From CBDCFV01 sp965203835 (GTDB lineage: Bacteria > Chloroflexota > Dehalococcoidia > Lucifugimonadales > UBA3495): a stretch of DNA of 64,000 bases. Positions 18,117-25,605 of this stretch are shown here, one piece after another (position 1 is the first letter of the stretch; each line of letters opens with the position of its first letter). Under the pieces are notes generated by a model. That model did no database searches. It was not told the origin of the DNA and was given only the letters and a program-made list of their open reading frames with translations. The stretch covers positions 4,030,001 to 4,094,000 of the forward strand of contig OZ241919.1 in the NCBI GenBank assembly GCA_965203835.1, read 5' to 3'. Both the position numbers and the translations under genes were made by a program.

Positions 18117-18584
18117 TTAAGGTCCATCAGAGCCTAACGCGGTTATCAATTCTATGCGGTTAATCAAATAGTCAGACCTGCTTACTCGTTGCAAGAATAA
18201 ATCAGGGTCAGGCCACTGGTCTTTGCAGTGGCCCTTGCAAAAGTTCTTGTACTCCTTTAGGAAACGTTCGTATGACCTTCGTTCCAACCGTTCGCGTCCC
18301 ATGAAACGTGCTTGTAAAACGAATGTGGCCTCTAGTAACAACCTCAAGTAATCAACTCGTAACGGGTCTTGGTTACGCAACTGTGTCAATAATTCGTGCT
18401 CCGAGTCATACCATGCCGTCTCATGTCTCCAATCCCTTGCCCTTAGCCCAGGGCGATGTCCGGGGTTGAAAAACGTCGGTTGCAAAGGCAAGGTAACAGC
18501 CACAAGTTCCGAGGCGTCGAGCCGCAATATCTTCTCTCCCGTATTCGGGTCTTTGGCCTCTAATGTAAACACTGACGACACCAC
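18117..18584 (-). CDS. Hypothetical protein
   Basis: This 155-residue soluble protein has no family I recognise. Its C-terminal half is helical and rich in Arg/Tyr/Phe (RLERRSYERFLKEYKNFCKGHCKDQW), with a CxxxC pair. The start is a GTG with GAGAG close upstream. It lies in the accessory stretch between the metal operon and the transposase. The 290 bases before it (17827-18116) hold only an 8-bp GCCGGTAC/GTACCGGC inverted repeat at 17883-17910. Confidence 0.45.
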   Translation of the reverse strand: MVSSVFTLEAKDPNTGEKILRLDASELVAVTLPLQPTFFNPGHRPGLRARDWRHETAWYDSEHELLTQLRNQDPLRVDYLRLLLEATFVLQARFMGRERLERRSYERFLKEYKNFCKGHCKDQWPDPDLFLQRVSRSDYLINRIELITALGSDGP

Positions 18585-18701
18585 AATCTCTCACCAGCAT
18601 TCTAAGTATGGTGCCTTAGCGCACAGGCGATGCACGACATTGCGTTTGGATTACGCCCTCTTGCAAGTGCATCTGGAACGGCAGTAGTATATAAAAGGAA
18701 A

Positions 18702-18742
18702 AGCCGCCAGACCATCGTATCTCACTCGCTAGTCCGGCGGCT
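18702..18742. other. Imperfect hairpin upstream of the tRNA-like gene
   Basis: Eleven-base arms (AGCCGCCAGAC and GTCCGGCGGCT, one mismatch) surround a 19-base loop. Read on the minus strand the hairpin is followed by TTTTCCTTTT, like an intrinsic terminator, although no minus-strand gene is evident just upstream. The surrounding 18585-18751 has no gene I can support. Confidence 0.4.
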
Positions 18743-18751
18743 CAGCGTGGC

Positions 18752-18825
18752 GCCCTCGTAGTTCAGTGACAGAGCAGCGGATTTGGTATTCCGCAACCCC
18801 GGTTTGATTCCGGGCGAGGGCTCCA
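18752..18825 (+). tRNA. tRNA-like gene, probably Thr(GGT), with 8-nt anticodon loop
   Basis: The 74 bases fold as a cloverleaf. There is a perfect 7-bp acceptor (GCCCTCG/CGAGGGC) followed by T and an encoded CCA. The D arm is GTTC/GAGC, the anticodon stem GCGGA/TCCGC and the T arm CCCGG/CCGGG with loop TTTGATT. T8, A9, A14, A21 and A26 are in place. The anticodon loop is eight bases (TTTGGTAT) and the variable region only three (AAC). Reading GGT as anticodon puts A at position 37, as in tRNA-Thr; reading TGG (Pro) would need a pyrimidine at 37. The usual G19-C56 tertiary pair appears as A19-T56. It could be functional, specialised or decaying. Confidence 0.62.
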
Positions 18826-18921
18826 AATAACGGGTCAGGCTTTCTTTAAGTAAGGCCGTTCCCGTTAAAGCGATGGTATAGGGCCTGGCGGCTGGGAGTC
18901 AAGCAACGGAGGTTTGGCATC

Positions 18922-19380
18922 ATGCGCACCGATGAACTCCTGGCTAAAATCCATTCGCAACTCGAAGAGTTGGAATCGCAGATACCGGAAGCGGCATTGC
19001 ATCTACAACAATTGGTCGACAGGCGCGATGAGTTGCTTACCACCGCCCGTGTTATTAGACAGACGGTGGCAACACCCGAGAGTAGTGACGACGCGCCAGT
19101 ATATCCCGGCATCGACATCGACTTTACTGGCGCAACCAACTTGCATCAACGCCTGGTGCGGATAGCCGAGGCTATGGATGGTCCGCTGGACCCCATGGAC
19201 ATGGCGCGGTGCCTCATCCAACGCGGACAGTCCAAAGAAATGCCGAAAGGCTTGCGCGGCCACATCACCAACGCGCTCAAAGATGAGCCTGATTTTCCCA
19301 GAAACGACGATGGCACGTACTATTATGTGCCGAAAGCGTATGACGAGATGCCTTTACTGACAGAAACCAGTAGCACCTAG
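18922..19380 (+). CDS. Coiled-coil plus winged-helix-like hypothetical protein
   Basis: The first 50 residues of this 152-residue protein form a probable coiled coil (LLAKIHSQLEELESQIPEA, then QQLVDRRDELL). Residues ~80-140 (NLHQRLVRIAEAMDGPLDPMDMARCLIQRG...GTYYYVPK) resemble a HARE/RpoE-delta type winged helix, a DNA- or nucleic-acid-binding fold. It lies between a tRNA-like gene and a transposase gene, which suggests mobile or accessory origin. GGAGG lies upstream of the ATG. The family call is tentative. Confidence 0.55.
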   Translation: MRTDELLAKIHSQLEELESQIPEAALHLQQLVDRRDELLTTARVIRQTVATPESSDDAPVYPGIDIDFTGATNLHQRLVRIAEAMDGPLDPMDMARCLIQRGQSKEMPKGLRGHITNALKDEPDFPRNDDGTYYYVPKAYDEMPLLTETSST

Positions 19381-19420
19381 CACCCCAGAGAGCTACAATA
19401 ACCATGTAGAACAAAAAAGC

Positions 19421-19455
19421 GAAACCGGCGCGGAGTTGCCGCTCCTGCCGGTTTC
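19421..19455 (-). terminator. Terminator-like hairpin at the transposase start
   Basis: The 9-bp arms GAAACCGGC/GCCGGTTTC enclose a loop with an inner GCGG/CCGC stem. On the minus strand a six-T run follows directly, as in an intrinsic terminator. On the plus strand the region lies just past the stop of the upstream gene at 19380 but has no T run. The TTG used as the earliest transposase start lies inside the hairpin. Confidence 0.5.
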
Positions 19456-20713
19456 AACCACCACCAGGGAGCTAGAGTCCCCCGTGGCTTCTACCCACGT
19501 TAGCACGCGGGGTGGGCAAAGGCAAGACTGCCCGCCGCGCATAGCCGAATTACAATCCGTTTTCGACGTCTTGGACGACCGGCCTATCTTGGCACAGCTA
19601 AGGCTGTACCGCCCTACCGGACGCCAGGGTTACCCGCTCCGCGCCCTCTGGCGTGCCTACGTTGCCTCCTACCACTTGAACCTGCCCCACACCAATGGCT
19701 TGATTCGTGAACTACAGGATGACGTGCACTTGCGTGAGTTGTGCGGTTTCGACCCGGATGCGCCGCTGCCCCACCGCCGCACGTTCAACCGTTTTATCAA
19801 GCGATTGTCCTTCCATGCCGACTTGGTGGATGCGTGTATTGCACTGGTGACGGCCAAGTTGAAGGCGATTCTACCGGGGTTCGGAAAGGAGGTGGCCATT
19901 GATGCGTCCGTGATTCGGACGTACAGCAACCCGGAGAAGGGCAGCGACCCGGAAGCATCCTGGGGCGTGAAGCATTCGCCGCAGGCGAACAACAAGGAAG
20001 GGATAGTGTGGATGTACGGCTACAAGCTCCACATGGTTGTGGACGCCAACTACGGTATCCCCCTGGCCCAATTCGTTACCACCGGCAAGCGGCATGAGTC
20101 AGAGGAGTTGCCCCCGCTCATCGACAAGGCAAAGCGCATCAACAGTTGGTTTGCTCCGAAGGTGGCCATTGCCGACCGGGGATACGACTCCGCAGCGAAT
20201 CACCAGTCGCTATGGTTCGTCCATCGCATCATCCCGGTTATCCACATTCGCAAGCCGTCGAATACCGACCTGTACCAAGGTATCTACACGAAGGACGGCG
20301 TGCCCACCTGCATCGGCATGGTCCCTATGGATTATGTTGGCACAAACCAGAAACGGCATCGTCTCTACAGGTGCCGCCAGGAAGGGTGCCAACTGAAGGA
20401 CTCGCCCGCCGGCGGTATAAGACATTGCGATACGGAGTACGTGCAAGACCCCATGGAGGATATCCGGCTATTCGGCATCATTCGCCGAAAAAGTAAGAGA
20501 TGGAAAAAGCTCTATGGCAAGCGGTGGGCGGTGGAGCGGGTGTTCAAGACCCTGAAGCAATCTAGGCGGTTGGAAAGCCATTGCCTGCGCGGATTGCGGT
20601 CAATCAACCTGCACACCCTCATGTCCACGCTGACCTATCAGGCCAACGCATACGTGCACGCCAGGGCAGGAGACATTGAAGGGCTCCGGTGGATGGTGCG
20701 GAAGGTTGCATGA
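19436..20713 (+). CDS. DDE transposase, IS5/IS1182-type
   Basis: This transposase of about 425 residues has an N-terminal DUF772-like domain (YRPTGRQGYPLRALWRAYVA, then FDPDAPLPHRRTFNRF) and a DDE catalytic core. The likely triad is Asp in EVAIDASVIRTY, Asp in KVAIADRGYDS, and Glu in KRWAVERVFKTLK. The reading frame is intact, so the element may be active. The start is uncertain: the earliest TTG (19436) sits in a hairpin without a ribosome binding site. I could not define terminal inverted repeats or target duplications by eye. Confidence 0.85.
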   Translation: MPLLPVSTTTRELESPVASTHVSTRGGQRQDCPPRIAELQSVFDVLDDRPILAQLRLYRPTGRQGYPLRALWRAYVASYHLNLPHTNGLIRELQDDVHLRELCGFDPDAPLPHRRTFNRFIKRLSFHADLVDACIALVTAKLKAILPGFGKEVAIDASVIRTYSNPEKGSDPEASWGVKHSPQANNKEGIVWMYGYKLHMVVDANYGIPLAQFVTTGKRHESEELPPLIDKAKRINSWFAPKVAIADRGYDSAANHQSLWFVHRIIPVIHIRKPSNTDLYQGIYTKDGVPTCIGMVPMDYVGTNQKRHRLYRCRQEGCQLKDSPAGGIRHCDTEYVQDPMEDIRLFGIIRRKSKRWKKLYGKRWAVERVFKTLKQSRRLESHCLRGLRSINLHTLMSTLTYQANAYVHARAGDIEGLRWMVRKVA

Positions 20714-20721
20714 TTGCACGG

Positions 20722-20741
20722 AATGTCGGTTATGCGACATT
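20722..20741 (+). terminator. Hairpin after the transposase gene
   Basis: AATGTCG/CGACATT arms with a six-base loop begin nine bases after the transposase stop. There is no good T tract, so this may be a weak terminator or part of the element end. Confidence 0.4.
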
Positions 20742-21412
20742 TAAGTGCAAAAAGTCTATACGGATTTCAGATTCCACATGTGCAAGACTTTATGCTTCGT
20801 GAGTGCCACATGCCCGCTACCTTCCGTAGCCTGACGAAAGCGCGTCTGCAATCCGTCGGGTCCTTTGCAACCGGATTTAACGCAAACATATATGTCTGGG
20901 CTGTCCTGTAGCTTTATGGCCTCCCGTGCTTTTGTGATATAAATCATTTCCACAGCACTGTCCAGCATCATGGACTCCGGTTAGAAAGAGAGTGAACTAG
21001 GGCGTGTTGACATTCAAATGCCATCCGACTGACCCTACCACCATCTTATCAGATGCCAAGTGCCTTTCAACACGGACAGGACACCGACCGGCTTTGCACC
21101 ACAACACTCAGTTGCTCCATAAGTCCGTAGCGTGCTCCGAAACACGCCCGTGCTCCATAAAGTGCTCCTGCTCCACAAGTGACCGATGCTTCACAACCCG
21201 CGATTGCATCAGTAAGCACGGTTGCACCAAAAGTAGGCTGCGCATAAAAATGCCGTCCCGTGCCGGCTTTATGTGGCCTATCGAAGCGTAATCAAGTTCC
21301 CCGATAAAACCATACAAACCCTTGCACTCCAACCTCCAGCCCTTGGAGGTCGGAGGTTTTGCTTGACAGCTAATTATCGGCAACAGGGTGCATGTAATCA
21401 AGCCCACGCCGT
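20742..21412. other. Accessory non-coding stretch
   Basis: About 670 bases without a gene I can support. Short open frames exist on both strands (for example a 71-codon minus-strand frame at 20756-20971) but lack ribosome binding sites and family features. Between 21110 and 21185 a degenerate motif TGCTCCA(C/T)AA recurs several times. At 21331-21360 AACCTCC and GGAGGTT arms form a hairpin ending in TTTT on the plus strand. Confidence 0.4.
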
Positions 21413-22033
21413 TCAGCACAGCACCATGGTGGCGTAGAAAACCAGTCCCGAGTCGGAATTCCAGCCTTCGTGAATCCCTACCCCGATGCGGTCGTAATAC
21501 ACGTCCAGCATGTTGCTGCGGTGCCCAGGACTGTCCATCCAACCCCGCACCGTCTCCTCCGCCGAAAACGGGCCGGTTGCATAAGATATGTTCTCACCCA
21601 ACCCGATGCTGCTCGGCTTGACGCACCGGTAGCCCGCATTGATGCCCCGCTGCGTCACGCCCTCTCCTTCGTTGTTCTTGTGCGCGAAGTAGTTGTTCTC
21701 CGCCATGTCTTTGCTATGCGCCCGGGCAATGGCCTGCAACTCGGAGTCCCAACGCAATGGACTGACACCATTGCGTTCCCGCTCGGCGTTGGTGAGCGTC
21801 GCCACCTCCCTCTCCCGCATATCCTGTTTTCTGGCCTTCTCCGCTATCCGTTGGCTTTCGCGCCGTTCGGCGTCCTGTGCTACACCCTGCGCCACACTCT
21901 GTACAACGTCGGGGCGGACAAAGTAAACGATTCCCCCGACGACGATGACCGCCACGAGTATGAAGAGTATCGGAGCGGTCCATGCCCATCGTCTGCGTCG
22001 CCGGCGTCGCCGGCGTCGGCGGTAGATAATCAC
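21413..22033 (-). CDS. Membrane-anchored CAP/SCP-domain protein with poly-arginine N terminus
   Basis: This 206-residue protein begins MIIY followed by eleven consecutive arginines. One transmembrane helix follows (residues ~18-38), so most of the protein is outside the cell. After a coiled-coil linker comes a CAP/SCP domain: TLTNAERERNGVSPLRWD, ARAHSKDMAENNYFAH (cavity His), SIGLGENI (Glu) and RGWMDSPGHRSNML (second His). CAP proteins include secreted proteases and lipid-binding proteins; the reaction here is unknown. The arginine run comes from a GC-rich simple repeat and could vary in length. Confidence 0.8.
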   Translation of the reverse strand: MIIYRRRRRRRRRRRWAWTAPILFILVAVIVVGGIVYFVRPDVVQSVAQGVAQDAERRESQRIAEKARKQDMREREVATLTNAERERNGVSPLRWDSELQAIARAHSKDMAENNYFAHKNNEGEGVTQRGINAGYRCVKPSSIGLGENISYATGPFSAEETVRGWMDSPGHRSNMLDVYYDRIGVGIHEGWNSDSGLVFYATMVLC

Positions 22034-22088
22034 CGGCTTTGGCGGTACGTATCCAAAGAGTCTTTCCTCCTATGCTGATGCGGTGGTG

Positions 22089-22454
22089 CTATGGTCTGAG
22101 CAACATTACTCGTTGGATGATGGCACGGGCTGACGGTAGCATGGGCACCTCGATGAGGCCGTCCCACCACAGGTAGCCGTCCAACTCCCTGCGCTGCAGG
22201 CGCACTCGCCCCTGTACATGTGCCTGCACGACGTTGTGCCGGACCACCCTGCCCTCGTGGTCGTACACGTACTCCGCTCGTATCATGGTCAAACCCGTTT
22301 CTTCCCTGATTTCCCGGCAGGCGGCTTCCATGATGGACTCGCGCCGCTCTATCCCGCCCCCGGGCAGACTGTAGCTCCGTGCGCCTCGCTCCTTGACCAG
22401 CAGCACCTTCCCGTCCTGTTCAGCCACCACAGTGGCGCGCCTTCGATTGCTCAT
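22089..22454 (-). CDS. Nudix hydrolase
   Basis: This 121-residue single-domain Nudix protein carries the box GGGIERRESIMEAACREIREETGL (residues ~32-55) with the REIREETG core that binds Mg2+. It should hydrolyse a nucleoside diphosphate linked to another group; the substrate is not predictable from sequence. GGGGG lies upstream of the ATG. Confidence 0.85.
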   Translation of the reverse strand: MSNRRRATVVAEQDGKVLLVKERGARSYSLPGGGIERRESIMEAACREIREETGLTMIRAEYVYDHEGRVVRHNVVQAHVQGRVRLQRRELDGYLWWDGLIEVPMLPSARAIIQRVMLLRP

Positions 22455-22505
22455 GTATCGCCCCCTGTATCCGCGATGCGCTCGCGGATGATGGAAACAA
22501 TAAGA

Positions 22506-22537
22506 GAGGCCGACCGCTGGAACGAGCGGTCGGCCTC
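22506..22537. other. Strong 13-bp hairpin upstream of the Nudix gene
   Basis: GAGGCCGACCGCT and its exact complement flank a six-base loop. It lies about 50 bases upstream of the Nudix start. There is no T run on either side, so a regulatory or transcript-stabilising role is as likely as termination. Confidence 0.45.
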
Positions 22538-22590
22538 GTCAATCGTGCGTGGTCATAGAGGTGCCCCCTTCAGGCAAGGATGGCGGTGAC

Positions 22591-22714
22591 CCGCTGCGAC
22601 ACGGTGGCCAAACACATCTCAACGCGAGAAGGGGACGTGGGAGAGTCCCTCGTCCTTGTCGGGGCGCGTTGAATGTGGTTGGGCATGTTGCCCGGGGTCA
22701 CCGTGTCGCAGTGG
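22591..22714. ncRNA. Large structured palindrome, candidate non-coding RNA or MITE
   Basis: Perfect 13-base arms CTGCGACACGGTG (22594-22606) and CACCGTGTCGCAG (22699-22711) enclose a second nested inverted repeat (AAACACATCTCAACGCG against CGCGTTGAATGTGGTT), a side hairpin GGGCATGTTGCCC and an apical GGGAGAGTCCC hairpin. The result is a branched, nearly fully paired structure of about 120 bases with no coding potential. It lies between two minus-strand genes. Whether it is transcribed, and from which strand, cannot be told. Confidence 0.5.
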
Positions 22715-22800
22715 CAGTATATCTCCGCACGTTATGGAATGTCTACATAACGATGTCAGTGGGTTATGGAGGCGTACCAGAGCAGGAAATGCCAAAAGAA

Positions 22801-22826
22801 CAGGCCCGGTCAATCGACCGGGCCTG
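22801..22826 (-). terminator. Intrinsic terminator after the HNH lipoprotein gene
   Basis: A perfect 11-bp stem (CAGGCCCGGTC/GACCGGGCCTG) with a four-base loop lies 134 bases past the stop at 22960. On the minus strand it is followed by TTCTTTT. Confidence 0.65.
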
Positions 22827-22959
22827 TGTTACGATTGCATCGTAGTTTTGCCCCTCTCTACGAGGCTCAGGCAAGAAGTCCGCGAGGACCGCCATACGAC
22901 GTCATCACAAGGAAGCTTCGTATCTATGCTATACCCGAAGCTTGGCAAGATGTTGGCGG

Positions 22960-24030
22960 CTAAGGCAATGACTCGCAGGCCATGCCGTCCTTGTTTCTGT
23001 CCAAGAGATGTGGGTCACGTTGCGGCCCTCCCGCCGCCTCGAAGAAGTCCTGGGCCTCCCGCTGAGTCTCAAAATCGCTGCAATCGCGGTCAGGGCCATC
23101 AGGATCGTATCGCAGACCTGGCCGAGTCTGCGTCGGTGCATCGGAAACTTCCGGTGTTGCAGGAGGCGTGGGCATTTCCGGGGTTTCTGTTGCATTGGTC
23201 GAGTCACGGCCCGGAGAGTGTTGGACGGTGGCATCCGGCTGCGGAACGGGCGACGTAAAGCTTTCTTCACAGGTTGCCAGCATATCCCGCAAAGCGTCCC
23301 ATTCATGCTGGGTGGCGGTAAGTCCCCACTTTATCTTGATGTTGGTCCAGTCTACAGCATAGGTGCACCAGTAGCTTTCGTCAGGCGGGCGCCAGTCTTC
23401 CGGCCCTTTGCCGCCCTTGGCCCTGTTGGCAGAGGCAGTGGCGGCGATCAAATGACCGGGATAGGTCAGGTCGTTGGCGTAGGCGGCCTTGCGGTCCCGG
23501 TCCCAAGCCCACCCGCCGGACCGGTGCGCATTGACTAGGGGAACCATGTGGTCGATGTCTAGCTTGCCAGGTTCGTCCACTTCAGTGCCGGTATAGGGTC
23601 CAACCCATCTGCCGGTGACTACGCGGCACTGTTCGTCAGACTTGAAAGTTACCGGGACGGTGGACTCGGCGATGAGCGCCTCTTGCCGGGCGTCCTGGCA
23701 GTCGTCGTCCTCGTCGGTCCAGTGACGCCATTCCCGGCGGTTGTATTCCGGCAAGTCAGCGGCCACCGGGGCCACTTGGAGTTGCCGGTCCATGATGGGG
23801 TGGGAGGAAGTTTCGCCGGAATGGACTTCTCCGGACGGGATCTCGCGGGTTACCGTTGGAGGCGCCGGCGTGTCTGACAGGGACTTGATGGGCGATAACG
23901 CTTGGTCGGGCAGGCGTTCCTCCAAGGAACCGCACCCATTAATCGCCGCAAGGACCAGAAATGCCGCTATAGCCCAATGGAGTCTTGCCCGTAAGAAATG
24001 GCCTATGCCGGTGTTTCTGCCTTCGCCCAC
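22960..24030 (-). CDS. Lipoprotein with HNH (GmrSD-C/DUF1524-like) nuclease and excalibur domains
   Basis: This 356-residue protein has a signal peptide ending LAAINGC (lipobox). A central HNH nuclease domain carries CQDARQEALIAES, GKLDIDHMVPLVNAHRSG, LIAATASANRAKGGKGPEDW and W-rich C-terminal helices. A Pro/Thr-rich linker leads to a C-terminal excalibur-type calcium-binding motif (DCSDFETQREAQDFFEAAGG, then DRNKDGMACE). Similar secreted HNH-excalibur proteins occur in Gram-positive bacteria and probably degrade extracellular DNA. GTG 24030 is chosen as start because GGAGG lies six bases upstream and it gives a normal signal peptide; the frame is open to 24288. Confidence 0.82.
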   Translation of the reverse strand: MGEGRNTGIGHFLRARLHWAIAAFLVLAAINGCGSLEERLPDQALSPIKSLSDTPAPPTVTREIPSGEVHSGETSSHPIMDRQLQVAPVAADLPEYNRREWRHWTDEDDDCQDARQEALIAESTVPVTFKSDEQCRVVTGRWVGPYTGTEVDEPGKLDIDHMVPLVNAHRSGGWAWDRDRKAAYANDLTYPGHLIAATASANRAKGGKGPEDWRPPDESYWCTYAVDWTNIKIKWGLTATQHEWDALRDMLATCEESFTSPVPQPDATVQHSPGRDSTNATETPEMPTPPATPEVSDAPTQTRPGLRYDPDGPDRDCSDFETQREAQDFFEAAGGPQRDPHLLDRNKDGMACESLP

Positions 24031-24212
24031 TGTCCGCCTCCGCTGCCCCACTGTTGTGATGCATTGAATACCAATTATATCGTCTGTTCCAATGGCGTTC
24101 ATACCTTGGGTATTGCCTTTGCGGATTGCTATAATTGCCGTGCAGTGAGTGGGGTTGTCGGCGGCCTCCTTGGGGTCTCGCATGGTATGCCCTACCCGCA
24201 GGAGGTAACAAC

Positions 24213-24647
24213 ATTCGGACGATTCTTGGTGTGTGTGCGGTGTTGGCTGTCCTTGCGGCAATCGGCGCGACAGCCTGTTCTGGGCCAAAAGACTCCTCCA
24301 ATGGCACGTCTACTCCGGGAGGAGCGGGCGTCTACAACTGGACGGACGTAACGTCCTGGGACGGAGAAGGCAACGGGGACAGCCCGAAGTTCCGGATATC
24401 AACCCAGGTCTGGCGAGTACTGTGGAATGCCGAACCCGACGAAGTTGGATCGGGGGAGTTCGTTGTCCACATCTATAATGATGACGGTACTTTCTTTCTG
24501 AACCTGTTCGACTCCAAAGAGCACGGCCTCAATATCAGGAAAGGCGGGCCAATAACGGGAACGCTGGGCGTTAAAGGGCAAGGAGACTTTTTCCTGCGGA
24601 TTATGACCAATCGTTCCTACGAGGTTACCATACAGGAGCGGCGCTAG
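24213..24647 (+). CDS. Small lipoprotein, apparent ATT start codon
   Basis: The 144-residue product has an ideal lipoprotein signal (RTILGVCAVLAVLAAIGATAC) followed by a small beta-rich domain (FRISTQVWRVLWNAEP...YEVTIQE) of unknown function. An AGGAGGT ribosome binding site lies six bases before an ATT codon at 24213, and no ATG, GTG or TTG occurs at a usable distance. The next GTG would remove the charged n-region. Either this is a true ATT start, as in infC, or there is a base change from ATG. The gene is divergent from the HNH lipoprotein. Confidence 0.6.
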   Translation: MRTILGVCAVLAVLAAIGATACSGPKDSSNGTSTPGGAGVYNWTDVTSWDGEGNGDSPKFRISTQVWRVLWNAEPDEVGSGEFVVHIYNDDGTFFLNLFDSKEHGLNIRKGGPITGTLGVKGQGDFFLRIMTNRSYEVTIQERR

Positions 24648-24711
24648 ACCCGGGACATCAGTCCTCTCAATATCGTGTTCCATTCAGACGTGACGCAAAA
24701 GGATGATTAGC

Positions 24712-25584
24712 ATGTTCGAAGGGTTTGAGCAACTACGAATCGACACATCGGGGACGACCATCAATCTGGTGAAGGGGGGCAGCGGTCCCCCTCTTTTGAT
24801 GCTCCACGGTTATCCCCAGACCCACGCCATGTGGCACAAAATCGCACCCAGGCTTGCCGAGGACTACACGGTGGTATGCTCCGACCTGCGCGGCTACGGG
24901 GACAGCGGCAAACCACCGGGAGACCCCGAACACGCCACCTACTCCAAGCGTTCCATGGCCCTGGACCAGGTTGAGGTGATGAAACACTTGGGGTTCGACT
25001 CCTTTCTGCTGGTGGGCCACGACCGCGGGGCGAGGGTGTCACACCGGCTGACCAAAGACCATCCAGACGCAGTGCAAAAGCTGGCGGTTCTGGACATAAT
25101 CCCCACCCACCGAATGTTCCAGATCGTCAACAAGGAGATGGCTACCAACACCTATCACTGGTTTTTCCTGATACAGCCCTATGATTTCCCCGAGCGGGTC
25201 ATAGGCGCTGCGCCAGAGCTTTTTGTGCGCCGGGGCTTTAACCGGGGGCCCAACTCCGATGAGATGTTCACGCCGGAGGCGGTGGCCGATTACGTCCGTT
25301 GTTTTTGCGACCCGGCCACCATCCACGGCACTTGCGAGGACTACCGGGCCGGCGCCAGCATAGACTTGGTCCATGACGAAGCCGACTTCGACAATAAGGT
25401 AAACTGCCCGTTGTTCGCCTTGTGGAGCGCCACGGGCTACGTGGGACGCACCCAGGACGTTCTGGCGACCTGGAGGAACTACGCCACCAACGTTCAGGGC
25501 CAGTCCCTGCCTTGCGGCCACTTCCTGGCAGAGGAAATGCCGGACGAGACCTACAGCATCATCAAGAACTTCCTGCAAAGCTAG
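24712..25584 (+). CDS. Fluoroacetate/haloacetate dehalogenase-like alpha/beta hydrolase
   Basis: All catalytic positions of fluoroacetate dehalogenase can be read in this 290-residue hydrolase. They are the nucleophile Asp104 in GHDRGARVSHR with carboxylate-binding Arg105 and Arg108, Asp128 in VLDIIPTH, fluoride-pocket His149-Trp150 in YHWFF, Tyr211 in CEDYRAGA, and general-base His270 in CGHFLAEE. HGYPQTHAMW forms the oxyanion region. The enzyme would convert a 2-haloacid to the 2-hydroxyacid by an aspartyl ester. ATG 24712 is preferred over 24703 because AAGGA lies eight bases upstream. An MFS carrier gene follows 21 bases later. Activity on another small acid cannot be excluded. Confidence 0.82.
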   Translation: MFEGFEQLRIDTSGTTINLVKGGSGPPLLMLHGYPQTHAMWHKIAPRLAEDYTVVCSDLRGYGDSGKPPGDPEHATYSKRSMALDQVEVMKHLGFDSFLLVGHDRGARVSHRLTKDHPDAVQKLAVLDIIPTHRMFQIVNKEMATNTYHWFFLIQPYDFPERVIGAAPELFVRRGFNRGPNSDEMFTPEAVADYVRCFCDPATIHGTCEDYRAGASIDLVHDEADFDNKVNCPLFALWSATGYVGRTQDVLATWRNYATNVQGQSLPCGHFLAEEMPDETYSIIKNFLQS

Positions 25585-25605
25585 TTTGTAGGAGGCATCC
25601 CTGTA

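Noticed and set aside
20756..20971. 71-codon minus-strand frame
   Set aside because: No ribosome binding site, no family resemblance, and it lies at the edge of a mobile element.
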